From the NCBI RefSeq assembly GCF_000518805.1, contig NZ_JAEH01000044.1:1-46234 (forward strand): 46,234 nucleotides of DNA. The letters are read 5' to 3'. Each line of letters starts with the position of its first letter. Position 1 is the stretch's first letter. Source of the DNA: Shewanella waksmanii ATCC BAA-643 (lineage in GTDB: Bacteria > Pseudomonadota > Gammaproteobacteria > Enterobacterales > Shewanellaceae). Shown one piece after another: positions 25,846 to 35,110 of the stretch. The position numbers and the translations under genes were made by a program. A model generated the notes under the pieces. It saw only the letters and a program-made list of their open reading frames with translations, ran no database searches and was not told where the DNA came from.

Positions 25846-26337
25846 ATGAAACCGGTGATATTATTTGATTGGGGTGACACATTAATGATTGATAACCCCA
25901 ATATGAGCGGCAAAATGTGCGATTGGCCAAGGGTTGAGGCGGTAAATTGTGCCCTTCAAACTTTGCAAACTTTGTCGCGCACCCATCGAATTTTTGTGGC
26001 AACCAATGCCCAAGATTCTGCAGTGGACGAGATTGCAGCGGCATTTAAACGGGTAAATTTAGACTCCTATATTGAGGGGTATTTCTGTTATCAGAATTTA
26101 GGTATTGGCAAAGGTAGTCGCGTGTTTTTTGATAGGATTTTGGCGCAGCTGAATATGGCAGCCAATCAGGTTTCTATGGTCGGAGATAATCTCGATAACG
26201 ATATTTTACCTGCCGTGGAGGCGGGACTAAACACTTATTGGTTAAATGCCGATGATCATCGAGTATGCCCAGTATCAACAGTGAGGGTTCACTGTTTGTC
26301 TTCGCTGACAAAAACCATTAAATCCAATAAGCTATAA
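25846..26337 (+). CDS. HAD-superfamily hydrolase
   Basis: The 163-aa protein has motif I as DWGDT (residues 8-12, normally DxDxT/V, so the nucleophile D8 is present and the +2 Asp is replaced by Gly with an Asp at +3), motif II VATNA, motif III lysine in GKGSRVF, and motif IV GDNLDNDILPAVEAG. It lacks a large cap domain. It is probably a small-molecule phosphatase; the substrate is unknown. A TTG at 25843 directly precedes the ATG at 25846; the ATG, with AGGG upstream, is chosen. It follows the tyrosine phosphatase gene. Confidence 0.85.
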   Translation: MKPVILFDWGDTLMIDNPNMSGKMCDWPRVEAVNCALQTLQTLSRTHRIFVATNAQDSAVDEIAAAFKRVNLDSYIEGYFCYQNLGIGKGSRVFFDRILAQLNMAANQVSMVGDNLDNDILPAVEAGLNTYWLNADDHRVCPVSTVRVHCLSSLTKTIKSNKL

Positions 26338-26338
26338 T

Positions 26339-26376
26339 AATTAACTGCCAGTAATAGGTGCTAATGGCAGTTAATT
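26339..26376. terminator. Bidirectional terminator between HAD and RbgA-type genes
   Basis: AATTAACTGCCA and its exact complement TGGCAGTTAATT are separated by 14 nt. The stem ends in A/T on both sides. It serves the convergent genes at 26337 (plus) and 26391 (minus), although the U tract is interrupted. Confidence 0.7.
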
Positions 26377-26390
26377 ATTTAGCGATAGGT

Positions 26391-27329
26391 TTACTTATGA
26401 CGTTTACCGGCACGTTTTAGTGCTTCTTTCTCTTTACGTGCTTTCTGTTTGGCTTCTTTTTCTTCGATGAGCTTTGCGACTTCGACTTTCTCAACTTCTG
26501 CCATAGCCGGTGTTTCAAGCGACAGTAAGCCCATTTTTCCTGAGCGGAATTCATGCAGCACTAACTCTGATGCTTTGTGTAGATCGATACGTCCACCTGG
26601 GCGCATAGAACCACGTTTGCGACCGATTGCCTCAAGCAGTTCAATGTCAGTATCGGGCAAGCTGTCGAGTTGATAGCGCTCAGCTATTGCTTGTGGGTAC
26701 GCTGCTAAAAAATACTCAGCGGCAAACATGGCCACATCTTCATAGTCCATGGCGGTATCTTTAATTGCACCGGTTATGGCTAGGCGATAGCTGCTTTTTT
26801 CGTTGTCCACTTTAGGCCACAAAATGCCGGGTGTATCGGATAATACAATGCCGTTTCTGAGGTTAATGCGCTGCTGGGTTTTTGTCACAGCCGGTTCGTT
26901 GCCGGTTTTTGCGATAGTGCGGCCGGCTAGGGTGTTTATGATGGTGGACTTACCGACGTTAGGGATCCCCATGATCATGGTGCGAATATCTTTTTCAATT
27001 TTGTCGCGACTTGGGACAAACTTACGGCATAAATCGGGAATTTTCTTCACTTGGCCTGCTTGTAATGTGGTGATGGCCATGGCTTTAACGCCTTGTTCTT
27101 GCTCAAGGTATTCAATCCATTGCTGGGTGACTAGCGGATCTGCTAAATCTGACTTATTGAGCAATTTGATACAGGGCTTGTCGCCACGTAGTGAGGATAC
27201 CATGGGGTTTTCACTGCTATAGGGAATACGCGCATCGAGCACCTCAATCACCAGATCGACTTGAGGCATGACCTCTGCGATCTCTTTTTGCGCTTTGTGC
27301 ATGTGTCCCGGATACCATTGAATTGCCAT
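26391..27329 (-). CDS. Ribosome biogenesis GTPase, RbgA/YlqF type
   Basis: The 312-aa protein is a circularly permuted GTPase. G4 NKSD (near residue 58) comes first, then G1 GIPNVGKSTIIN (near residue 123), G2 and G3 DTPG (near residue 167). The N terminus MAIQWYPGHMHKA is the family hallmark. The C-terminal end is highly basic (KEKEALKRAGKRHK), consistent with rRNA binding. By analogy with Bacillus RbgA it acts in late 50S subunit assembly. It is monocistronic on the minus strand upstream of the his operon and shares a terminator with the convergent HAD gene. Confidence 0.92.
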   Translation of the reverse strand: MAIQWYPGHMHKAQKEIAEVMPQVDLVIEVLDARIPYSSENPMVSSLRGDKPCIKLLNKSDLADPLVTQQWIEYLEQEQGVKAMAITTLQAGQVKKIPDLCRKFVPSRDKIEKDIRTMIMGIPNVGKSTIINTLAGRTIAKTGNEPAVTKTQQRINLRNGIVLSDTPGILWPKVDNEKSSYRLAITGAIKDTAMDYEDVAMFAAEYFLAAYPQAIAERYQLDSLPDTDIELLEAIGRKRGSMRPGGRIDLHKASELVLHEFRSGKMGLLSLETPAMAEVEKVEVAKLIEEKEAKQKARKEKEALKRAGKRHK

Positions 27330-27389
27330 GATGTTTTACCTGTTATTTCATAATGGCTGCGATTTTAACGTGAATTGCAGCAAAAGCAT

Positions 27390-27415
27390 AAAAAAAAGCG
27401 CCATTGGGCGCTTTT
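27390..27415 (-). terminator. Terminator of the his operon
   Basis: On the minus strand, AAAAGCGCC pairs with GGCGCTTTT around a 4-nt loop, followed by eight U. It lies 46 nt beyond the hisI stop codon. Confidence 0.92.
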
Positions 27416-27460
27416 GATTGGGTAGTTGCATAAATGCTAACCAGTAGATTAGCCTGCAAG

Positions 27461-28087
27461 TTACTGCTTAGCTTGATGTCGCTGCAACAGATTGGCGTGA
27501 ATATCTGCCAATGACAGTTGCTGGTCTTCTAGTAGCACTAGCAAGTGATAAATCAGATCCGATGCTTCATCGATTAGCTCTGGTTTGTCATGGGTAGCCG
27601 CCGCCAGTGCGGTTTCTAAGCCTTCTTCTCCCACTTTTTGGGCGATGCGCTTGGTGCCGCGATCAAACAGATGGGCGGTATAACTCGACTTAGGATCTTG
27701 GCCCTTGCGCGAGGCAATGAGATGGGCGAGATTGTCGATAAATGGATGTGCTTCTCCATCGGGCCAGCAACTTTCACGTTCTAGGTGACAAGTTGGACCA
27801 TTGGGGAGGACTTGCACCAATAGGCTGTCATTGTCACAATCTGCATCGATAGCGACCAAATTTAGCGTGTTGCCAGAGGTTTCCCCTTTGGTCCACAAAC
27901 GTTGCTTACTGCGACTGTAAAAGGTCACGGTTTGGGTATCAAGGGTTTTAGCTAATGCGGCTTTGTCCATATAGCCAAGCATTAATACCTTACCGCTGAG
28001 ATGGTTTTGAACAACAGCAGGTAATAAACCTTCTTGCTTATCCCAGTCGAGTTGTTCAAATTGCGCCATTGTTTTCATTTTATTCAC
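27461..28087 (-). CDS. hisI: Phosphoribosyl-AMP cyclohydrolase / phosphoribosyl-ATP pyrophosphatase (HisIE)
   Basis: This bifunctional enzyme catalyses steps 2 and 3 of histidine synthesis. The N-terminal HisI domain has [24 protein letters not shown], and [11 protein letters not shown] with the cysteine-metal site; the C-terminal HisE domain carries [12 protein letters not shown] and [11 protein letters not shown]. At 208 aa it matches the E. coli fused protein (203 aa). The frame is open back into hisF, but a TAAGG precedes the GTG at 28087; ATG codons at 28078 and 28069 are alternatives. It is the last gene of the operon, followed by a terminator. Confidence 0.96.
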   Translation of the reverse strand: MNKMKTMAQFEQLDWDKQEGLLPAVVQNHLSGKVLMLGYMDKAALAKTLDTQTVTFYSRSKQRLWTKGETSGNTLNLVAIDADCDNDSLLVQVLPNGPTCHLERESCWPDGEAHPFIDNLAHLIASRKGQDPKSSYTAHLFDRGTKRIAQKVGEEGLETALAAATHDKPELIDEASDLIYHLLVLLEDQQLSLADIHANLLQRHQAKQ

Positions 28088-28106
28088 TGTTATTAGCCTT
28101 AAAATA

Positions 28107-28880
28107 TTAGGTTCGCACCGCGACACCGCGCGTGGTCAGGTATTGTTTTAGCTCATTGATGTCGATAATGCCTTTGTGAAATACACTTGCGGCAAGGGCC
28201 GCGTCGACATTGGCTTCAAGAAACACATCTGCAAAGTGGGCCATGGTGCCAGCACCACCAGAGGCAATCAGCGGCACATCGGCAATAGCGCGAACCATAG
28301 AAAGTTGCTTAAGATCGTAACCTTGACGCACCCCGTCTTGGTTCATGACATTCAGTACAATTTCACCGCAACCACGTTTTTGCACTTCCTCAACCCAGTC
28401 TTGGGTATACCACTGAGTATCTTTGGTGGCGGCTTCATCACCGGTGAATTGCTTCACTTTATAGCTGTCGCTGTCGGCATCATAATAGGAGTCGATTCCA
28501 ATCACGATACATTGACGACCAAATTCGTCTTGTAAGCGGTCAATCAAGCTAGGATCTGATAGCGCAGGGGAGTTAACTGAGATTTTATCGGCACCAAAGG
28601 CGAGTTTTTCCCGTGCTTGCGCTAGCGTCTTAATGCCGCCAGCCACGCAAAAGGGGATATCAATTTTCTCAGCAACGCGGCTCACCCAGCTCTTATCAAC
28701 CACACGATCATGAGCGCTGGCAGTGATATCGTAAAAAACTAACTCGTCTGCACCTTCAATAGCGTAACGCTCTGCTAATGGCACAATATCACCAACAATC
28801 TCATGGTTACGAAACTGTACGCCCTTAACAACCTTGCCTTCACGGACATCAAGGCAGGGAACTATGCGTTTGGCCAGCAT
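28107..28880 (-). CDS. hisF: Imidazole glycerol phosphate synthase, cyclase subunit
   Basis: This TIM-barrel subunit joins ammonia from HisH to PRFAR, giving imidazole glycerol phosphate and AICAR. The 257-aa product has the catalytic aspartates in [12 protein letters not shown] (D11) and IGIDSYYD (near residue 130), and phosphate-binding loops VAGGIKT and ASGGAG. It overlaps hisA by 19 nt, which suggests strong translational coupling. Its partner HisH is encoded two genes upstream. Confidence 0.98.
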   Translation of the reverse strand: MLAKRIVPCLDVREGKVVKGVQFRNHEIVGDIVPLAERYAIEGADELVFYDITASAHDRVVDKSWVSRVAEKIDIPFCVAGGIKTLAQAREKLAFGADKISVNSPALSDPSLIDRLQDEFGRQCIVIGIDSYYDADSDSYKVKQFTGDEAATKDTQWYTQDWVEEVQKRGCGEIVLNVMNQDGVRQGYDLKQLSMVRAIADVPLIASGGAGTMAHFADVFLEANVDAALAASVFHKGIIDINELKQYLTTRGVAVRT

Positions 28881-29599
28881 GTCATCGCCTCCGCTACTGT
28901 GAAGTTTTCGATAAGCAATGCCTTACCGACGATAATGCCATTGGCGCCACTGTCACGCACCGCTGCAACATCTTCAAGGCTTGCAATTCCGCCTGAGGCC
29001 TGCCACTGAATATCAGGATAGTTTGAGGCAATCTCCTGATAAAGTTGGGTATTACTGCCTTTTAAAGTACCGTCACGACTAATATCCGTTACTAAAGCAT
29101 GCTTAAGACCATAGGGCTTAAATGCTTCAACAAGCGACTCTAACGTTTTACCGCCGCCAGATTGCCAGCCCGATACCGCCACGATTTTTTCACCTTGGTC
29201 ATTAATATTGACATCCAAAGCTAAACAGATGGCATCGCTGCCGTATTTCTTAAACCAAGATTGCACTAGCGCGGTTTCTTTGACCGCTAACGAGCCAATG
29301 ACTACCCGTTTCACGCCTATTTCTAATAGTTCGGCGACCTGTTGTTCGCTACGAATACCGCCACCAACTTGAATATTAGCCTCTAGGCCGTTGACCAATT
29401 CGCCAATCAATTTGATTTGCCGTTTGGCAGGATCTTTCGCACCGGTAAGATCAACAATGTGCAACCATGTTGCACCTTGATCTTGGTAACTTTGTAGCTG
29501 TGCAAGTGGGCTATATTCGAAAGTGGTTTGCTGGTTATAGTCACCTTGATAGAGGCGAACCACCTGGCCGTCAATCAGATCTATTGCTGGAATAATCAT
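28862..29599 (-). CDS. hisA: ProFAR isomerase (HisA)
   Basis: This TIM-barrel enzyme isomerises ProFAR to PRFAR in step 4. The 245-aa product has [17 protein letters not shown] with the catalytic D8, the phosphate-binding VGGGIRS and ASGGIAS loops, and TDISRDGTL with the general-acid aspartate. It is a half-barrel-duplicated paralogue of HisF. The start overlaps the hisH stop (ATGA) and the 3' end overlaps hisF by 19 nt. Confidence 0.98.
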   Translation of the reverse strand: MIIPAIDLIDGQVVRLYQGDYNQQTTFEYSPLAQLQSYQDQGATWLHIVDLTGAKDPAKRQIKLIGELVNGLEANIQVGGGIRSEQQVAELLEIGVKRVVIGSLAVKETALVQSWFKKYGSDAICLALDVNINDQGEKIVAVSGWQSGGGKTLESLVEAFKPYGLKHALVTDISRDGTLKGSNTQLYQEIASNYPDIQWQASGGIASLEDVAAVRDSGANGIIVGKALLIENFTVAEAMTCWPNA

Positions 29600-30243
29600 G
29601 CTTGCGCCTCCGTTAATGGCGCTTGAGTGACGCCCATTTTTAAAAAGTTAGTCAAAATCTGTGCGCCGACTTGGGCACTTTTCTCAGGATGGAATTGCAC
29701 GCCCATAAAATTATCTTTAGCAATAGCGGCGCTAAAGGTTTCGCCATACTCACAGCTGGCAATGGTGTGTGCGCCTAATGGCGCACGGTAGCTATGGACA
29801 AAATACACGTAGCTGCCAGGCTCAATGTTAGCAAATAATGGGTGGCTGCTTGGCGTGATTTGATTCCAACCCATGTGCGGCAACGGCAATTGATGACTAT
29901 CGAGCTGTTCAATTTGGGTGTCAATCAAACCTAGGCATTGGCAGTCTTGCGCCGCATTACCCCGCTCTTGGGATTGCTTAGTGAGCATCTGCATGCCTAA
30001 GCAAACCCCAAGCACTGGCTGGGTTAATTGACTTAAGGTGGCGACAAGCTGTTTGCCATTGAGTGCAGCCATAGCCGCTTTGGCTGTCCCCACTCCCGGC
30101 AGCACCACCCTTGTGGCACTGGCTATTGTTTGTAGATCGTCGGTCACCACTACGCTAGCACCAAGACGTTCAAAAGCATAGCGCACTGAGTTTAAGTTGG
30201 CGCAGCCGGTGTCGACAATAACGGTTATATCAGCTTGGCTCAT
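29596..30243 (-). CDS. hisH: Imidazole glycerol phosphate synthase, glutaminase subunit
   Basis: This class I glutamine amidotransferase supplies ammonia to HisF. The 215-aa product contains the triad Cys ([12 protein letters not shown]), His and Glu (GVQFHPEKS), and the oxyanion region [10 protein letters not shown]. The start overlaps the hisB stop by 4 nt and the end overlaps hisA by 4 nt. The N terminus [20 protein letters not shown] is standard. Confidence 0.98.
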   Translation of the reverse strand: MSQADITVIVDTGCANLNSVRYAFERLGASVVVTDDLQTIASATRVVLPGVGTAKAAMAALNGKQLVATLSQLTQPVLGVCLGMQMLTKQSQERGNAAQDCQCLGLIDTQIEQLDSHQLPLPHMGWNQITPSSHPLFANIEPGSYVYFVHSYRAPLGAHTIASCEYGETFSAAIAKDNFMGVQFHPEKSAQVGAQILTNFLKMGVTQAPLTEAQA

Positions 30244-31307
30244 AACACACCTTTACTTGATGGTAATGCATCACCCTCAATGGTGACGGCTTGGCGTAAA
30301 GTACGACCCATGACTTTGAACAAACTCTCTACTTTGTGGTGGTCGTTGTCACCCTGGGTTGATAGGTGCAAGGTACAGCGCAAGCCATCGGCAAGTGAGC
30401 GGAAAAAGTGCGGCACCATCTCTGTTGCCATTTCACCGACCATTTCGCGAGAGAAATCAGCGTCGAACTTGATGAAAGGACGACCAGAGAGGTCCAGTAG
30501 GCAATGGGCACTGGCTTCATCCATAGGGATTGAGAAGCCAAAACGTGCAATGCCTCGTTTGTCACCTAATGCTTGGCGAATGGCATCACCGATAGCCAGG
30601 GCAGTATCTTCAACACTGTGGTGATCGTCTATCTCTAAATCACCATCAACAGTGACATCCATTTTGAAATTTCCGTGGGTGGCAATTTGGTCTAGCATGT
30701 GATCAAAAAAGCCAATCCCGGTATTAATGACGCTCTTGTTGCTGCTATCCAGGTCGATATTGACCCGAATATCCGTTTCTTTGGTGGTTCTGATGACACT
30801 GGCTTGGCGGTTGCTGCTTAGCAGCTTGTCGCAAATCTGCATCCAGTCGAGTTCAGTTCGGCTGTACTGCAATCCTTGAACTCCCATGGCATCGGCTAGA
30901 CCTAAATCGGTTTCGCGATCGCCAATGACTGCAGATTGAGTGAAATCAACCAAGCCTTCAGTAAGATAGCGTTTGACTAACCCCAGTTTGGGTTTACGAC
31001 AGCTACAGTTCTCGTCATCAAAATGGGGGCAGATGAGCACTTCATCAAATTGAATACCTTGGCTGTTAAGGATCTGCATCATCATGTTCTGTGGTGCGTC
31101 AAAATCATCCTTTGGGAACGAAGGAGTCCCTAAACCATCTTGATTACTCACCATCACTAAACGGTAACCTGCAGCTTGTAATTTCAGTAGCGCCGGTACC
31201 ACGTTAGGTTCAAATACCAGTTTAGCTAGGCTATCAACCTGCTTGTCGATAGCGGGCTCTTCAATGATGGTGCCGTCGCGATCTATAAATAGGATTTTCT
31301 GTTTCAT
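30240..31307 (-). CDS. hisB: Histidinol-phosphatase / imidazoleglycerol-phosphate dehydratase (bifunctional HisB)
   Basis: The N-terminal HAD domain (residues 1-165, nucleophile motif [12 protein letters not shown], zinc site [15 protein letters not shown]) removes phosphate from histidinol phosphate. The C-terminal IGPD domain (residues 166-355, [23 protein letters not shown] and the HFFRSLADG and [12 protein letters not shown] metal ligands) dehydrates IGP. The ATG at 31307 with AAGG upstream gives 355 aa, the same as E. coli; a TTG at 31322 would add five residues. It overlaps hisH by 4 nt. The bifunctional form is typical of gammaproteobacteria. Confidence 0.98.
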   Translation of the reverse strand: MKQKILFIDRDGTIIEEPAIDKQVDSLAKLVFEPNVVPALLKLQAAGYRLVMVSNQDGLGTPSFPKDDFDAPQNMMMQILNSQGIQFDEVLICPHFDDENCSCRKPKLGLVKRYLTEGLVDFTQSAVIGDRETDLGLADAMGVQGLQYSRTELDWMQICDKLLSSNRQASVIRTTKETDIRVNIDLDSSNKSVINTGIGFFDHMLDQIATHGNFKMDVTVDGDLEIDDHHSVEDTALAIGDAIRQALGDKRGIARFGFSIPMDEASAHCLLDLSGRPFIKFDADFSREMVGEMATEMVPHFFRSLADGLRCTLHLSTQGDNDHHKVESLFKVMGRTLRQAVTIEGDALPSSKGVL

Positions 31308-31353
31308 CTGTTCTACCTTCAATTTTGTTATTAATTTTGCTGCGCTGGCGTGA

Positions 31354-32394
31354 TCACTGAAATAACTGGATTAATGTTTGGGTTTGCTGCTCATCACTAA
31401 AGCTAAAACGGATCCAATTGGTGAGTCTGGCATCGTTATAGGTTCGCGCTACCACACCTGCGGTGATTAATTGCTGTTTTACCGCGGCGATATTGGCAAA
31501 CTTTGCGAGTACGAAATTGCCGTTTGCCGGTAACACTTCAGCGCCATAATTACGCAGTGCCTGAGCCAATGCTTTACCGTTGCTTTTAAGTTGACTGACC
31601 TGAGTTTGCATTTGGTCAATGCCTTGGCGGCTTAGAGCTGCCGTTGCTAAATCGGCTACGGGCTTGGGAACCGGGTAGGGGGCGATGACGCGCATTACAA
31701 GGTCAACAATATCAATATTGGCCAGCATAAACCCACAACGGGCGCCCGCTAAAGCAAACGCTTTCGATAAGGTGCGTAACACCACCACGTTATCGTATTG
31801 GTTGACCAGCGATGCGGCGCTGTATTGTGGGCAAAATTCAATATAGGCTTCATCGACAACCACTATCGCATTAGGCAATTGTTTAACGACTGACTCAATG
31901 GTTTCAAGTGCTATTACCGTCCCTGTTGGGTTATTTGGATTGCAGATGAACACGAGCTTGGCGTCAGCCACTTGGCTGTCAATATTGGCCGGTAATTGAT
32001 AGTTGTCATCTAATGCCAAGGCATTTACGCCCACATTATAGGTTTGCGCGCTAATGGCGTACATGCCATAGGTCGGGCCAAAACACGCGATACTATCTTG
32101 TCCGGGTATGCAAAACGTGCGGATCAGCAGTTCAATGGCTTCATCAGCACCGCGACTAGTCACAATAGACTGGCTATCAACGCCGCTGTAATCGCTGTAA
32201 GCCTGAATCAACTGTGGCGGTTGACACTCAGGGTAACGGTTAAGCTGTGCAACGTCGCTATTGTTGAAAGGCGATTCATTGGCATTGATCCAAATCTCGC
32301 CTTCACCACCGATGCGCCGAGCTGACTGATATGGAGTTAGGTTCAAAAGCTCTGGCCGCGCCAGTTTAGCAGCCAATGAGGTTACAGCTGTCAT
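31354..32394 (-). CDS. hisC: Histidinol-phosphate aminotransferase
   Basis: This fold-type I PLP enzyme performs step 7 of the pathway. The 346-aa product has [46 protein letters not shown] and the PLP lysine in [16 protein letters not shown]. The gene lies between hisD (1-nt gap) and hisB. The 46-nt space to hisB is the longest gap within the operon; no terminator or promoter stands out there. Confidence 0.98.
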   Translation of the reverse strand: MTAVTSLAAKLARPELLNLTPYQSARRIGGEGEIWINANESPFNNSDVAQLNRYPECQPPQLIQAYSDYSGVDSQSIVTSRGADEAIELLIRTFCIPGQDSIACFGPTYGMYAISAQTYNVGVNALALDDNYQLPANIDSQVADAKLVFICNPNNPTGTVIALETIESVVKQLPNAIVVVDEAYIEFCPQYSAASLVNQYDNVVVLRTLSKAFALAGARCGFMLANIDIVDLVMRVIAPYPVPKPVADLATAALSRQGIDQMQTQVSQLKSNGKALAQALRNYGAEVLPANGNFVLAKFANIAAVKQQLITAGVVARTYNDARLTNWIRFSFSDEQQTQTLIQLFQ

Positions 32395-32395
32395 A

Positions 32396-33712
32396 TTAAC
32401 CTTCCTTCTCTGACATGGCTTCTAGGCGAACCGCGATGGCATTTTTGTGAGCATCAAGTTGTTCAGCATTGGCCAATGTCATGACACTTTGGCTCAACGT
32501 CATCAACCCTTGCGGCGTTAGCTCTTGCACGGTATAGCGGCGACTAAAATCAGCTAGTGACAAGCTAGATACCGCACGGCTGTATCCATAGGTGGGTAAT
32601 ACGTGATTGGTACCACTGGCATAGTCACCCACAGATTCAGGCGTATAGGCCCCTAAAAATACTGAACCGGCAGCTCGAACCTGACTGAGCAGTGCGCGTG
32701 GATTTTGGGTCTGAATAATTAAATGTTCTGGCCCGTAACGATTAGAGACAGATACCGCTTGTTCGATATTATCGACAATAATTGTACGGCTAGCACTGAG
32801 TGCATCGCGGGCGATATCTTGTCGTGGCAAGGCAGTTAATTGTATTGCCAGTTCGGCGTCAACAGCGTCAGCAAGGCCTTGGCTGTCGGTGACTAATATC
32901 ACTTGAGAATCACTACCGTGTTCAGCTTGAGATAGTAGATCGGCGGCAACAAAACGTGCATTGGCCTGACCATCGGCGATAACGAGCACCTCAGATGGGC
33001 CAGCCGGCATATCGATACTCACCACGCAGCGACTGTCCTGCGAGACAATGCGCTTAGCTTCGGTGACGTAGCGGTTACCAGGGCCAAAAATTTTGTCTAC
33101 GCTAGGTACGGTTTGTGTCCCGAGTGCTAAGGCGGCAATGGCTTGCGCTCCACCAACTTGATAGATTTCGCTAATACCACAGGCATAGGCCGCATAGATG
33201 ATGGCATCGTTTATCGGCGGCGGGCTGACTAACACCCGTTGCTGACAACCGGCTATTTTAGCCGGCAGTGCCAGCATGAGCACGGTTGAGATTAGTGGCG
33301 CAGTGCCACCAGGAATATACAAACCGACTTTTTCAATCGCCTCACTTCTTAGCTCACAGCGCACGCCGCTTTGGGTTTGCACATCGATAGCTTGAAAGGC
33401 TTGGGCACTGTGAAAGGCTTCAATGTTAGCCATGGCCTGGGCAATAGACTGCTTTATTTCAATACTGACTCTATCGCAGGCCTCACTAATGGCCGTCGCC
33501 GATAGGGCAATATCCTGCAGCTCAACCCCATCAAACTGACTTGAAAAAGCGCGCAGTGCGCTATCACCTTGCTCAGCCACAGCATTAATAATGTTTTGCA
33601 CATTGGCTTCTAATCCACTGTCACCAATAAGCGGTGAGCGTGACAAGGCTTGAGCTTGTTGTGCATCAGTGAGTGATGACCAATTTAATTGATTGATAGT
33701 TGTATCAGCCAT
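32396..33712 (-). CDS. hisD: Histidinol dehydrogenase
   Basis: It oxidises histidinol to histidine in two NAD-dependent steps. The 438-aa product shows GLYIPGGTAPLISTVLMLALPA, GGAQAIAALALGT, KIFGPGNRYVTEAKR, DMPAGPSEVLVIAD with the substrate and zinc site, LLSQAEHGSDSQV, the catalytic NRYGPEHL, and GDYASGTNHVLPT. hisG lies 4 nt upstream and hisC 1 nt downstream. Confidence 0.98.
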   Translation of the reverse strand: MADTTINQLNWSSLTDAQQAQALSRSPLIGDSGLEANVQNIINAVAEQGDSALRAFSSQFDGVELQDIALSATAISEACDRVSIEIKQSIAQAMANIEAFHSAQAFQAIDVQTQSGVRCELRSEAIEKVGLYIPGGTAPLISTVLMLALPAKIAGCQQRVLVSPPPINDAIIYAAYACGISEIYQVGGAQAIAALALGTQTVPSVDKIFGPGNRYVTEAKRIVSQDSRCVVSIDMPAGPSEVLVIADGQANARFVAADLLSQAEHGSDSQVILVTDSQGLADAVDAELAIQLTALPRQDIARDALSASRTIIVDNIEQAVSVSNRYGPEHLIIQTQNPRALLSQVRAAGSVFLGAYTPESVGDYASGTNHVLPTYGYSRAVSSLSLADFSRRYTVQELTPQGLMTLSQSVMTLANAEQLDAHKNAIAVRLEAMSEKEG

Positions 33713-33716
33713 GGTG

Positions 33717-34616
33717 TTATCCCATCATTTTCTCAATTGGCATTACTAAAATTGAGCTCGCACCCAGTTGAGTGAGTTCTTCCATCGTATCCCAGAACAG
33801 ATCTTCGGTGCTGACTGCGTGGATGGCGACACGATTGGAGTCATCGTTAAGTGGTAACACCGTAGGGTTTTCGGCACCTGGTAGTAGGGCAACAATTTGC
33901 TCTAAGGTGTCGGTTGGCGCGTGCAGTAGGATGTACTTACTCTCTTTTGCACGGACAACACCGTTAATACGTGACAAGATTTTATTGATAAGCGCTTGTT
34001 TATCATCACTTTGCTGCTGAACAGATTGAATGATACAAGCCGTAGAGCGGTAAATCACTTCAGTTTCATATAGTCCGTTCGCCTCTAAGGTCGCGCCAGT
34101 TGAAACTAAATCGCAGATTCCATCAGCTAAACCAGCACGGGGGGCAACTTCGACTGAGCCTTTTAGCATACAGTCGCGGTAAGTAATGCCTTTTTCTTGC
34201 ATATAGCGGCGTAGCAAGTTGGGATATGAGGTGGCAATGCGTAGTCCTTCTAATGAACTGGCATCTTGATAGCTAAATTCATTCGGTACAGCGAGTGATA
34301 GACGGCAGGCACCAAAATCTAAATCACGAAGTTTGACGCATTCAGCCGGCTTACCTAAAGTTTGACGCTCAATTTGTTCCTCTTCGAGAACGTTCTCGCC
34401 GATAATGCCTAGGTCAACCACACCGTCCATGACTAGGCCTGGAATATCATCATCACGCACACGCAGCAGGTCAATTGGCATGTTGTCAGAGTGGGCAATT
34501 AATCGTTGTTCGTTAACATTGAATTTTACGCCGCAGCTTTTCAGTAGTTTTTGCGATTCTTTAGAAAGGCGACCTGATTTTTGGATTGCGATACGTAATC
34601 TATTTGACTCTGACAT
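33717..34616 (-). CDS. hisG: ATP phosphoribosyltransferase (long form)
   Basis: This is the first and feedback-controlled step of histidine synthesis. At 299 aa it is the long form with a C-terminal ACT-like histidine-binding domain (about residues 225-299, [21 protein letters not shown]), so no HisZ is needed. The catalytic part includes [26 protein letters not shown] and [14 protein letters not shown] in the PRPP-binding region. It follows the leader and attenuator directly and opens the operon. Confidence 0.98.
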   Translation of the reverse strand: MSESNRLRIAIQKSGRLSKESQKLLKSCGVKFNVNEQRLIAHSDNMPIDLLRVRDDDIPGLVMDGVVDLGIIGENVLEEEQIERQTLGKPAECVKLRDLDFGACRLSLAVPNEFSYQDASSLEGLRIATSYPNLLRRYMQEKGITYRDCMLKGSVEVAPRAGLADGICDLVSTGATLEANGLYETEVIYRSTACIIQSVQQQSDDKQALINKILSRINGVVRAKESKYILLHAPTDTLEQIVALLPGAENPTVLPLNDDSNRVAIHAVSTEDLFWDTMEELTQLGASSILVMPIEKMMG

Positions 34617-34686
34617 GGTTATTTCCTTAACTTTGATTCAATAAACTTAAATATTTTTCTTTAAAAACAATTCTTTAAGCCGAAAA

Positions 34687-34780
34687 CTAAAAAACCCCTG
34701 GAATTCCTTCCAGGGGTTTTTGATATTCTTGAATCAACCGCCGGAAGGAAATAGTCCTTCGGCAGTGAGCTTCCGAAGGC
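34687..34780 (-). promoter_or_regulatory. his operon transcription attenuator
   Basis: On the minus strand after hisL come four mutually exclusive segments: A CCTTCGG (34779-34773), B CCGAAGG (34762-34756), C TTCCTTCCGG (34750-34741) and D with GGAAGGAATTCC (34711-34700). A-B and C-D pairing or B-C pairing are alternatives. The terminator stem CCCCTGGAA / TTCCAGGGG (34716-34695) is followed by six U at 34694-34689. Ribosome stalling on the His codons would free B to pair with C and prevent termination. Confidence 0.9.
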
Positions 34781-34827
34781 TACCGCATATGATGGTGATG
34801 ATGGATAGTGTTCAAAAGCTTTTGCAT
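34780..34827 (-). CDS. hisL: his operon leader peptide
   Basis: The 15-aa frame MQKLLNTIHHHHHMR contains five consecutive histidine codons (CAT CAT CAC CAT CAT). It ends with TAG at the start of attenuator segment A. A GAGA lies about 10 nt upstream. Low charged tRNA-His stalls the ribosome on these codons and favours read-through into hisG. The E. coli leader has seven His in a row. Confidence 0.95.
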   Translation of the reverse strand: MQKLLNTIHHHHHMR

Positions 34828-35110
34828 AATTCGTTATCTCAATAAAATTCGTTTGGCGCAATTTATGCGCGATTGACATTTAAACTAATCAACTTGCGGT
34901 TTGATTGCAAGCCCTAATTTGGCTGGATGAATAAACTTCATCAAAATGTCATGCTTGTTCTAATAACAAAACAATAAAGTACCTCGATATTGGGCCATGA
35001 AATTAGTAATAATCCGATAGACAATACTAATGAGCAGTTGTAGATATGCTGATTGTTGGCATAATGCAGTCACTAAAGCCGCTAACATTAAATGATTACT
35101 ACCCAGCATT

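Noticed and set aside
34661..34879. 72-codon minus-strand frame before hisG
   Set aside because: It runs through the his attenuator and terminator in another frame than hisL; the His-rich leader explains the region better.
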